From positions 14,851,347 to 14,915,346 of the forward strand of contig OX336355.1 in assembly GCA_946902875.1 (NCBI GenBank): DNA of 64,000 nt, read 5' to 3'. The DNA comes from Nematopogon swammerdamellus. Lineage: Eukaryota > Arthropoda > Insecta > Lepidoptera > Adelidae. A model generated the notes under the pieces. It ran no database searches and was not told where the DNA came from. It worked only from the letters and a program-made list of their open reading frames with translations. Every line of letters starts with the position of its first letter. Positions within the stretch are counted from its first letter, which is position 1. Shown here piece after piece: positions 56,592 to 64,000 of the stretch. The position numbers and the translations under genes were made by a program.

Positions 56592-56968
56592 AAAAAAAAA
56601 GTTTTAAAAAACATAAAACCGACTTCCTAAAAAAAGTAAAACTAAAAAACTATTTAAAATAAAAATATAAAAACCGCCTTCAAAAATATATGAAATAAAA
56701 ACCTAAAAAAAAAAACGAACCCTAGAGTTGAAGGCGGTGCTAAAGCAAGCAAAAATGATGCATGAAAGAAAACATGAGCGGATGATAATATCCTTTGTGA
56801 TTTGTGTAGCCTTTTTAGCACCGCCTTCAACTCTAGGGTTCGTTTTTTTTTTTAGGTTTTTATTTCATATATTTTTGAAGGCGGTTTTTATATTTTTATT
56901 TTAAATAGTTTTTTAGTTTTACTTTTTTTAGGAAGTCGGTTTTATGTTTTTTAAAACTTTTTTTTTTC
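56592..56968. repeat. Near-perfect palindrome, arms of about 150 bp
   Basis: Left arm 56592-56744 and right arm 56814-56968 are almost identical in reverse complement, from GTTTTAAAAAACATAAAACC inward to GAAGGCGGTGCTAAA, around a loop of ~70 bp. It contains the hairpin repeat core at 56673-56885. Confidence 0.88.
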
Positions 56969-57175
56969 TAAAAGAATAAATGACTCCGATTATTTTTTCT
57001 TAATTTTCCCTGGGTAGTCACAAACAGGCCTACTCCCTGGTTCCCGCTTGACGTTGAGTTCTGGGACACGGTGTCTAATTCCGTGGCCAGCCGCGCCGGC
57101 CCTTATAAAGTTCATCAGGTGTCTGTGTGTGCTCGTCCCTCCGTCCGTCGAGCAGCTCCTATTCTATTCTAAGTA

Positions 57176-57404
57176 CAGTGGCGGTGCTAGACCAAAATGT
57201 AGACGTCAGCGACATCAGCTTTGCGAGGCCTCTTTCATTTCCCAGCCAGGCATTCACAAAGTGTGCGACCATACTTCGATGAGAATTTTTGGGATCGCGC
57301 GATCCCAAAGCGAGTCAGTTAGGGTAAACGAATTTTTGCGAGGCTTCCTCAGTCGCGAGGCCGTCGGCGGTCGCCGACGTCACCGACGCCTAGCGCCGCC
57401 ACTG
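57176..57404. mobile_element. 229-bp hAT-type MITE just downstream of the serpin stop
   Basis: Inverted ends CAGTGGCGGTGCTAG and CTAGCGCCGCCACTG are flanked by a perfect 8-bp duplication TCTAAGTA (57168-57175 and 57405-57412). It starts about 40 bases past the serpin stop codon, probably in or beside its 3' untranslated region. Confidence 0.9.
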
Positions 57405-57445
57405 TCTAAGTACGTAGGTCTTCAAAGGATCGAGTCTCCGCTCCG

Positions 57446-57739
57446 TCAGTTTTCAAGCGTAGGATCATTAATCTTCGCTATAAATAGCGGCACATTCAGC
57501 TGGTTGTCCCAGAGCATCGCCACGAACGGCCGGTCGGCTTTGAACTTAAACTCCTTGTCGTAAGGGTCTAGAGAGAGTGTGCTGACGGCCAGCACTGTGG
57601 CGGCGGCAGCGCTGCCTCCTTGCTCGTCGATGGCGAGCACGGCGGTGTGGAGGGCACCGGTCACCCTGGGTCGGTCGCCCCGCGGGGTGCCCAGAGCCAA
57701 CAAGCCCGATCTGTAGGTGAATATGTCCTGGACGCCCAG
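57446..57739 (-). CDS. serpin terminal exon 8 with reactive centre loop
   Basis: The acceptor TTCCAG was chosen because it gives LGVQDIF in frame with exon 7; an upstream AG would shift the frame. The exon carries the hinge EQGGSAAAATVLAVSTLSLD, the distal FKADRPFVAMLW motif and the final strand PLFIAKINDP. By family numbering P17 is Glu and P1-P1' is Leu-Ser. It ends ...LEN and TGA at 57446-57448. Confidence 0.9.
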   Translation of the reverse strand: MGVQDIFTYRSGLLALGTPRGDRPRVTGALHTAVLAIDEQGGSAAAATVLAVSTLSLDPYDKEFKFKADRPFVAMLWDNQLNVPLFIAKINDPTLEN

Positions 57740-60700
57740 CTGGAACAGCGCATTGCCATTATGGAATTGAACTAAAATTTTAATTGGGACGACATGGTTT
57801 CGTCTCGCGATGAAAAATTGAATAAATAAATGAATAAAACTTCTTTATTTAGGACAAATTGGTCCATAACTACACAAAACACAAAAATAGGCAAAAAAAA
57901 AAAACACAAGAAAAGAAACATTACAGACAAGGCGAGCAGTGTATGTGGGACCAGTATTGAAACATTCTCCCACATCCACCCCGTTAATTGAACAGTACAA
58001 TTCTCGGTCTTCAAAATACAATCTGCGAAACTGGCCACCCTCTTCCTTGCAAATATAATTCCCTTCTTGTGGCCCAGTATCCATCCACTCCTAATAATAA
58101 GATCGAATATAAATTCTTTAGACATTTTGAATTAAACAAGAAGAAAATAATAAACAAGGAACAACAGAGCACAAGTGCCGACTTATCACTGGGAATGCTT
58201 ACCTCCAGTCAACCCTTAGGGCAGATAAAGGATATTGATGAATCGTCTTGGTCTGTACCATTGATATTATAACCCTAGTCGGGACGTTTGCCCAAATCTC
58301 ATTCACATGCCAGTAGGTAGGCTAGGATAAAAAATAGCTTGAACAACAATATACATATAAGGGGTCGTGAAGTGTTAGTGTTATTATGATAAGCTAGATA
58401 TAGTTAAAACTCAGGGCACAATTCAACCCTAGGTGAAAAGCAATTGGGCCCTCATTTACTTGACTGACTCATCCGGTATAGCCAACAAAGGGGAAGCCAA
58501 AAATGGGAAGTCTCCGGAATGGCACTGACGTGGCACCAAATTCACCCGGTGTTATGGGCTGACATCACGGATATTGTGGGTGATGTAGGCAAGCATGTCA
58601 GTTTCCATAAAAAAAAATGGCACCTTATTATATAATTATATGAAAAGGTGATATTGGCTGATGTGAGTATATGCTCTGGCCCCTTGACTCAGTCTATAAC
58701 CGGATCGCTTAAAGTCAAAAGTTAAAGACGTTAATGAGAAAATGTGTACCCTCACCTCACTGAGTGGTCTGAACAGATCCGTGTCTATGCGGACTCTGAA
58801 CTTGGGTATGGATATGATGGCATCACCGGGTGGCCTGCGCAGGTAACCCAGCAGATCCTCCGAATCGAGACGGCTGAGTAGGGAGCTCACTCCGGTCCGC
58901 TCCGATGGCACCAGCACTATCAATGAGTACTGGAAGCCCTAGAATCAAACGGTTGGAAGGATATATTTGCAGTTGTCCGCGCTGTCAGCGCGTAAATCTT
59001 TGAATAGAAGCTAGGAATAATATGAGCATACCTAAATATCCGAGAATTACATATAGGTTAGGAAATGCGGCGCAGCGAGGACGACGGTCGTAATGAGTAC
59101 CTATATGCTATTCTAAACCAGTAATATATGGAGAATTAAAATATTCGACTTCTCCAAAGTTTTCTATACGTATTTACCTCGAACGGCATCAAAAGAAAGT
59201 CGAGATCTTGCTTCGAATCTCTTCCTGTCTGGAACATGCCTGAGTGGTGCATGAAGTCAGCGGGTTTGGTGGCTCCTCCGACGAGTTTGAAAGGCCTAGT
59301 GACAGTTCGCTGGGGACTGAAGGTGTTGTTCCAAAGACCTTTGAAGAATATGGCGTTCGCTAGTACAAGTTGCGTGTCACCCGAGAAACTTTCTGAAATC
59401 AATTAATGTCGTTTAGTATACGAGTTGTAATAAGTCGCTTCAAGATCCATTTACCACTAATCAATCGGTTATGTAGGTGAATTTATTCACAGAACCGGGA
59501 AACTATAGAATCACAGGGAGATCGTAAAATCATGAACCGGGAACATCTGTTTGCACCGATGTGAAAATGCTCTTGTGAAGTCAACATGTCATTTATAATC
59601 CCCGTGCATCACAGAATATCCATGGCAATCATTGCGTTAGTTAGGTGGAAAGATGTCACATGTCGTGCTTCTCATAAAAAAATCTTCCCACAATGACCAA
59701 CAATTATATTCTTCATCATCATCAGCCCGTATCGATCTACTGCTGGACATGCGGTCGTTCACTATTCTCGCTCATCCATCCACTCCCGGCTGCCTTTTTT
59801 AGGTCGTCCGTCCACCTAGCCGGGGGCGGCCCTCGCTGCGTTTGCTTGTGGCCTCCACTCGAGCACCCGTCTAACCCAGCCGGTTGTCGGGTCTGTGTCA
59901 GGATTGCCCAGCCCTCTGCCACTTCAGCTTGCTAATTTTCTTAGCAATGTCGACTACCTATAGATTATTGGTATATTTAAACGCTCACCTGCAGATACTA
60001 GATAAGGGATGTGTCCCTGCGTGCCAGCGGAGACCCAGTCGTTGATCTGCTTGGCTGCCAGCTGTGCGTTCGCGATGTTGATGGGCCTCAAGTCACTGCC
60101 GAAGTATCGCATGGCATCACTTTTGTACTGCCGGTTTACCATGAAGTGTTCGCCGTAGAAAATACCGGTTGCTATCTTCAGGATGTTGCGGGAAGCACGA
60201 CTCTGAATGGCATAACGATCTAGGTTTTAATCGGTCATTCCAAATTGAGAATTTTCATATCATCTACCGAAAGTGGATGCGCCGTTTAAATGTTAAGAAT
60301 CAAGTTCCAATCTTATTTTGATCAGAGAACGTTTAAACAAGCGGTATAATATTTTCAACAAAAACTTAAATTCTATAGATAAGTGAGGACGACAAAACAA
60401 ACAGTTCTTGCTTGAGTGTCTTGGTTAATTTTTGTTGGAATGTTGTCCATTCTTGACTGGGAAAGGTTAAAGAGGTAATCTCTGTTGCGACAGGTTTTAT
60501 TTCTTCCGAGTTAGTAGTTAAGTTAAGCATAAGCCTTAAATCTGGTAGAATTAACTCAAAGATTTTCAAAATATTTGGATTGACCGTTAAGAGAAGAATT
60601 TGCTCCCATGTACCGACCTTAATTGCCGCGTACATCTCTTGGAAGCGTTCTCGGGAGAGCTGGGGCGTCATGCGCAGTGCCCTCGTTATCTGCGCCTGCG

Positions 60701-63700
60701 ACTCGCCGTCGGTGCCTTGTTGCAGCAACGCCAGAACGAGCGCTATGGAGTACGGCGAGACCACCGAATTCCCCGTCTGCACCTCCTCCAGGGACTGTAA
60801 TATTTAAATATATATATTTTGTAATCCTGTTTGCGTTACTGAGTCAGAGGGGACTGAGTACATGCTCCGAACAGCCAATATCACCTTCGAGAAGGTAGGT
60901 GCCTTGCCGGAGACTTTCCTTTGGATTGCTGGCTATACTGAACTAGAGGAGAAAACCCCCGACGCTGTTATGCGGCCATATTACATCCAGTCCAGTAGGG
61001 TGGTATCAACTCAGTAGGCTACAATTTGAGCCTACCACCTAGTAAGGGGCAAGGGAAGGGGCCTACAGTTTTACACCGGGTCCGAACGGTGAAGCAGCAG
61101 GTGTAGGTATGCACGTAAATTTGTCCATCAGAAAAAAATCATTGGTATAGTAAGGCGAAGGACCGCGCCAAGGTGAGAGGTAACCAGCCTGTCGAAATAT
61201 GCACGACATTTTGTCCTTATCCCTTAGTCGCCTTTTACGACATGCACAGGGAGAAATGCAGTGGGGCTAATCTTTTTAAGTACCGACCCCACACAATTAA
61301 TTCGTGACTATAGTATGTTGTGGCGCCAACTGCATGTAGTGCGCCACAACAATCGTCATGGTCCAGCTGGGAGAGAACTAATTGCATGTCTATAGATTTC
61401 GTGCCACGTATATGTTGACTCTTGCATATCTGCTGCGCTATCAGCTCACTGACCGCGGTTCTGCGAAGTTTGATGGATTCGGCTATTGACCATATTTGAT
61501 CGTTCGTCATAGCCACCAAGCCTGGTTTCAAAATCAAAATCGCCTGTGTGAAATCAGTTCAAACATGTTTTAGGTCCAAGCGTGACCAAAGCTAGTGCAT
61601 CTACTAGCGCGGCGATTAATAATGTTTTTAATGAAAAATATTGTTTCTGTCATATCATTTCTGCTGTGAATTAGGGAATAGGTATCAATTGAGTCATTAT
61701 GTTAAGTTATTACCTCTATAATTTTAACAGTCTGAACTGTTTCTGCACAGCAATTACGTCCAGCTAGTTCACCATGATTATTATATCCTTTGACCCTTCA
61801 TTGGACCGGAGGCGAATTCAGTAGTAGGAGATTCGAATATCGATCATGTAGGTTAGGCTACGGTTAGTACGTATTTCGAATAAAATAAAATATTGCCATT
61901 TCGTATCGACATTTACAACGAGAAAAGGCGCTATTTCCAAACTGGACTAGCTAATAATTGGCTTCCAGAAATAATGTATTGTTATTTCTGAATGTCGTTA
62001 CGTAATTGCATTGTAATGAAAAAGTATTTTACTCGGAATGACATGCGAATTACAATTTGGCTGGTAGCTGTTGTTTAGGGACACGTCTCACTGACATGGC
62101 ACCTAGTTCACCAAGGTGTTGTGGACTGACATCACGGATCTAGTTAGGGTGATGTAGCCAATCGTGTCAGTTTCCATAAAAAAAACGGTGAATTGGTATA
62201 TATAAAAAAAATTGGGGATCATCTAGTTGTCTCATCAGAGAACCGAGCAGTAGTGACCAAAGGAATACCTATAAGTACTACGCTTAATAAGACATTAGCT
62301 TGAATTAAACCGCAGGACAAAATCTACAGCTAGATAGGTAAATTTCAATGTACGTGATTAATCTCTTAGTATAAACATGTTTAAGACAACACTACTAATG
62401 GATGCAAATGAAAAACAATAACTTCGTCCAAAATTAGCGATCGCCGATGCGACATCCCATTGTAAAAAAAATAACGGGAATCCCGATCAATAGATATCGC
62501 GCCACTTTGCAAATCTTGGGGTTTCTATTCTATACTCGTGCGGCGAGTTGGACGTGAAGCTGCGCCGATACCAACACCGGTTTTCCCCGACAAGATAATT
62601 ATTATTACTGAGTTGTTCTTTATAAACACTTCTCACCTTCATGATTCTCAGACCGAAACCGGTCACTGACGTCGTGACTGCGCTGGCACTTCGAACGGGT
62701 ATCTGTGCATTGACTGGCGTGTTGCCCTGGATATTACCGCCCGCTCCCTGCTGCAAGGGTGGCATCAACGTCGGGTCGTTCAATAACGCCACGGCCTGGC
62801 TGCTCTGACTGTACTGACTCCCTTGACTGGGGGAAGGACGAACGAATTGCCCCGCCGCCGATGGGTAGTTTAGTCCTTGCTGATTTTGCGCGGTATCTGC
62901 GTATTGCATGGGTGACCCAGAGTTTCCGTACTGAGCATTTTGAGCAGCGTTATAGTTTTGTCCAATAACATTTTGTCCCTGGCTACTCTGGGCCGAGCTC
63001 TGGGCAAATTGTGTCGGCTTCTTTTGAGATGCCGAGCTTGCACTTTCAGCGGTCTTACGATCGATTTGTCCCTGGTTGCTTTCGGCATATTGGGTAGGTC
63101 TCTTTTGAGACGGCGAACTCCCGTACTGGCTGTTTTGGTAGTTTTGTCCCTGGTCTGCGTATTGCGGAGGTCTCCTTGGGGATGTCGCTCCATGATAATT
63201 TTGACTCTGGGTCTGCTCTGGGTCGCCTTGATAGCCGTAGGACGATGTTGGTCTATACTCGTCTTTACTCTTTTGCTTCTGACGATTAACTGAATCTGTG
63301 GCGGTTTCAAATTGACCTCTGCTTTTAAATTCGATTGGATCTTGATAATCATCTGAAGGATCAGGAAAAATGAAAGAACCGCCCGCCGCGTGACTGCTTA
63401 TTCGATTGTGCAAAGCGACGCCGAAGGGTAAAATTTGAGGATATGCAGAAGGCAGAAAGAATGGGAAGACTGCTGCTCCAATTACCAAGTCCTGGCCTGA
63501 TGTCGTTGAGGCGAGAGCCAAGAGCAAAGCGACGCTCGTAACTGTAACATATAATTTAACAAATGTTATAAAAAAAAATTTAGTAAATAAACTAAAATTG
63601 AACATAGTTAATTGACACATTGGTTTTCATTATGTGGTAGAAACTACTTGTCTTCTCGAGGTTAAAGATAATTCATTTCGAAACATTAGACTAGCAAAAA

Positions 63701-63898
63701 TATAAAATGACATACAAAGCAAAACAAACAGCTAATGGAGCAATTAACAGGCCGCGCTACCTCATGCAGCTACCTCTCAGAACCGGTGGAGGTTTGAGGT
63801 CAACAACAATGCAATACTTCCTCAACGCCGACACCTTGTCCTTCATCTATGAATATTAAAATATATAGAAATGCTTTCACACGCTCACCTCTCTCCAT
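57446..63898 (-). CDS. secreted serpin with long Gln/Ser-rich N-terminal extension, eight coding exons
   Basis: Eight exons give a protein of about 706 residues. It has a signal peptide (MERVTSVALLLALASTTSG, then QDLVIG), a low-complexity Gln/Ser/Tyr/Pro-rich extension to about residue 305, and a C-terminal serpin fold. Serpin landmarks seen are SVVSPYSIALVLALLQQG, ILKIATGIFYG, INDWVSAGTQGHI, LANAIFFKGLWNNTF, SIPKFRVRIDTDL, LGVQDIF, the hinge GGSAAAATVLAV and FKADRPFVAMLW. The Ala-rich hinge indicates an inhibitor of serine proteases. Counting from P17 Glu puts P1-P1' at Leu-Ser, suggesting chymotrypsin- or elastase-like targets; P14 is Gly rather than the usual Thr/Ser. Insect serpins of this kind regulate extracellular cascades such as prophenoloxidase and Toll activation, and Drosophila Necrotic also has a Gln-rich N-terminal extension, but orthology is not shown. 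The exon 3/4 junction is unresolved. Confidence 0.87.
57830..58260 (-). mobile_element. LINE 3' ends, probably two overlapping copies
   Basis: AACTTCTTTATTTAGGACAA is an AATAAA-bearing 3' end in reverse, and CCGACTTATCACTGGGAATG with CCAGTCAACCC is the LINE motif seen elsewhere. It lies in serpin intron 7. Confidence 0.5.
58466..58715 (+). mobile_element. SINE family B tail, interrupted by a family A fragment
   Basis: GGGAAGTCTCCGGAATGGCA, then after the insert GGTGATATTGGCTGATG and CTATAACCGGATCGCTTA. Confidence 0.7.
58519..58617 (+). mobile_element. SINE family A tail fragment nested in a family B SINE
   Basis: TGACGTGGCACCAAATTCAC to poly-A, flanked by TGGCAC on both sides, interrupts the family B tail (58466-58518 and 58618-58715) in serpin intron 7. 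Confidence 0.75.
58756..58938 (-). CDS. serpin exon 7 (helix G/H, strand 6A)
   Basis: Acceptor TTCTAG and donor GTGAG|GTGAGG, 61 codons in phase 0. Encodes FQYSLIVLVPSERTG... and ISIPKFRVRIDTDLF, the conserved IPKF motif. Confidence 0.92.
59178..59392 (-). CDS. serpin exon 6 (strand 3A)
   Basis: Acceptor ATTTCAG and donor TTCGAG|GTAAAT. Encodes TQLVLANAIFFKGLWNNTF and MHHSGMFQTG, matching the breach strand 3A and the following s4C-s3C region of serpins. Confidence 0.93.
59715..59945 (-). pseudogene. RTE-like LINE C-terminal fragment
   Basis: CTACTGCTGGACATGCGGTC, GGTCGTCCGTCCACCTAGCC and GCCACTTCAGCTTGCTAA are antisense RTE C-terminal sequence, in serpin intron 5. Confidence 0.7.
59989..60202 (-). 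CDS. serpin exon 5 (strand 2A, helices E and F)
   Basis: Acceptor CATTCAG and donor CTGCAG|GTGAGC. Encodes SRASRNILKIATGIFYGEHF..., then AAKQINDWVSAGTQGHIPYL, the helix F region with the conserved IN-x-WV motif. Confidence 0.93.
60618..60794 (-). CDS. serpin exon 4 (helix B, SPYS motif)
   Basis: Acceptor ATTACAG and donor TTAAG|GTCGGT, 59 codons, phase 0 at both ends. Encodes SLEEVQTGNSVVSPYSIALV..., then the Gln-Gln-Gly turn and QAQITRALRM, the conserved serpin core from helix B to helix D. Confidence 0.92.
60838..61138 (-). mobile_element. SINE family B, body and tail
   Basis: CTGAGTCAGAGGGGACTGAG to GTATGCACGTAAATTTGTCC and CATTGGTA, reverse; the tRNA head is missing and another repeat abuts it. 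Confidence 0.82.
61139..61300 (-). mobile_element. Repeat D, head fragment
   Basis: GCCAAGGTGAGAGG, CTTAGTCGCCTTTTACGACA and AGTACCGACCCCACAC, reverse orientation, abutting the family B SINE. Confidence 0.7.
61421..61543 (-). CDS. serpin exon 3 (helix A region), 3' boundary uncertain
   Basis: Acceptor CACACAG at phase 0, encoding AILILKPGLVAMTNDQIW..., then AVSELIAQQICK, which fits serpin helix A. To join exon 4 in the right frame the exon should end after ...ICK, but the next bases are AGTCAAC, not GT; the GT one base later would shift the frame. An alternative in-phase donor, GTCAGT at 61453, would delete helix A. Confidence 0.55.
62085..62188 (+). mobile_element. SINE family A, tail fragment
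   Basis: CTCACTGACATGGCACCTAG to TGTCAGTTTCCAT and poly-A, in serpin intron 2. Confidence 0.8.
62637..63541 (-). CDS. serpin exon 2: signal peptide and Gln/Ser-rich extension (residues 4-305)
   Basis: Acceptor GTTACAG and donor ATGAAG|GTGAGA, phase 1 in and phase 0 out. It encodes the signal peptide core and a low-complexity region with four diverged copies of a (K/R)P-x-Q-(Y/F)-A motif: RPPQYADQGQ, RPTQYAESNQGQ, KPTQFAQSS and SPMQYADTAQNQQG. No folded domain is recognised. Such regions in secreted insect proteins are usually disordered. Confidence 0.82.
63889..63898 (-). CDS. serpin coding exon 1 (ATG, residues 1-4 in part)
   Basis: ATGGAGAGAG followed by the donor GTGAGC. Joined to exon 2 it begins MERVTSVALLLALA, a good secretory signal peptide, which is why this start was preferred over an in-intron ATG that reads straight into exon 2. 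Confidence 0.75.
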
Positions 63899-64000
63899 TG
63901 TCACTTTTATTAAGAAAATATTGAAGTTCAGTTTCACTACAACCTCGTCGGTCTATGGAGACCACACTAGTGATAGTGATGCTGGGATGTTTTGGTGTGC

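Noticed and set aside
57048..57563. 171-codon + strand ORF
   Set aside because: It is antisense to serpin exon 8 and runs over the hAT MITE.
60580..60898. Overlapping + strand ORFs of 66-91 codons
   Set aside because: Antisense shadows of serpin exon 4.
62870..63352. 160-codon - strand and 117-codon + strand ORFs
   Set aside because: Alternative frames of the Gln-rich serpin exon 2.
62487..63620. A 377-residue single-exon protein
   Set aside because: The frame runs through a good acceptor (63543) and donor (62636); the spliced version gives a proper signal peptide and leads into the serpin.

Overview
The window looks like intron- and repeat-rich nuclear DNA of a moth or butterfly. There are no bacterial-style operons. 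Both genes are split by GT-AG introns, the background is AT-rich, and much of the rest is interspersed repeats of kinds typical of Lepidoptera: SINEs, fragments of RTE-like and Jockey/CR1-like LINEs, a Penelope-like element, hAT and Harbinger-type elements, and hairpin repeats. The species cannot be named from the sequence alone.

Two host genes can be assembled by joining exons whose phases and splice signals agree. (1) On the + strand, nine coding exons between 29589 and 51514 encode a 534-residue, 12-helix sugar transporter of the major facilitator superfamily (Tret1/GLUT-like). Its introns hold most of the middle of the window's mobile elements. (2) On the - strand, eight coding exons between 63898 and 57446 encode a secreted serpin of about 706 residues. 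It has a signal peptide, an unusual Gln/Ser/Tyr-rich N-terminal extension of about 285 residues, an inhibitory-type hinge and a predicted Leu-Ser reactive bond. The two genes converge, with stop codons about 6 kb apart.

Layout: 1-6.5 kb, SINEs, a 1-kb DNA element and a hairpin repeat. 6.5-7.0 kb, an 18-bp minisatellite. 7.1-9.9 kb, a three-level nested transposon (a hAT holding a Penelope-like element, which holds a Harbinger-type MITE), with target duplications readable at each level. 10-13 kb, RTE fragments, SINEs and a 945-bp hAT-type element. 13.2-15.9 kb, satellites: a 371-bp pure homopurine (GAGAGG)n tract and a head-to-head array of ~80-bp units. 16-29 kb, mostly old repeats and AT-rich DNA upstream of the transporter. 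29.6-51.5 kb, the transporter gene with an internally deleted tRNA-Trp-primed LTR element (30012-30949), a 51-bp tandem array and several hAT MITEs in its introns. 51.8-57.4 kb, repeats, including a palindrome with arms of about 150 bp. 57.4-64 kb, the serpin gene.

The most unusual feature is the SINE population. About 30 copies or fragments share one conserved body but carry at least three different 5' heads: a tRNA-like head with a 5S rRNA segment between its A and B boxes, a tRNA-Ser/Leu-like head, and a third head without clear tRNA boxes. Two copies carry two heads in series. Each tail class ends in its own self-complementary pair. This looks like a modular SINE superfamily that exchanges heads and tails.
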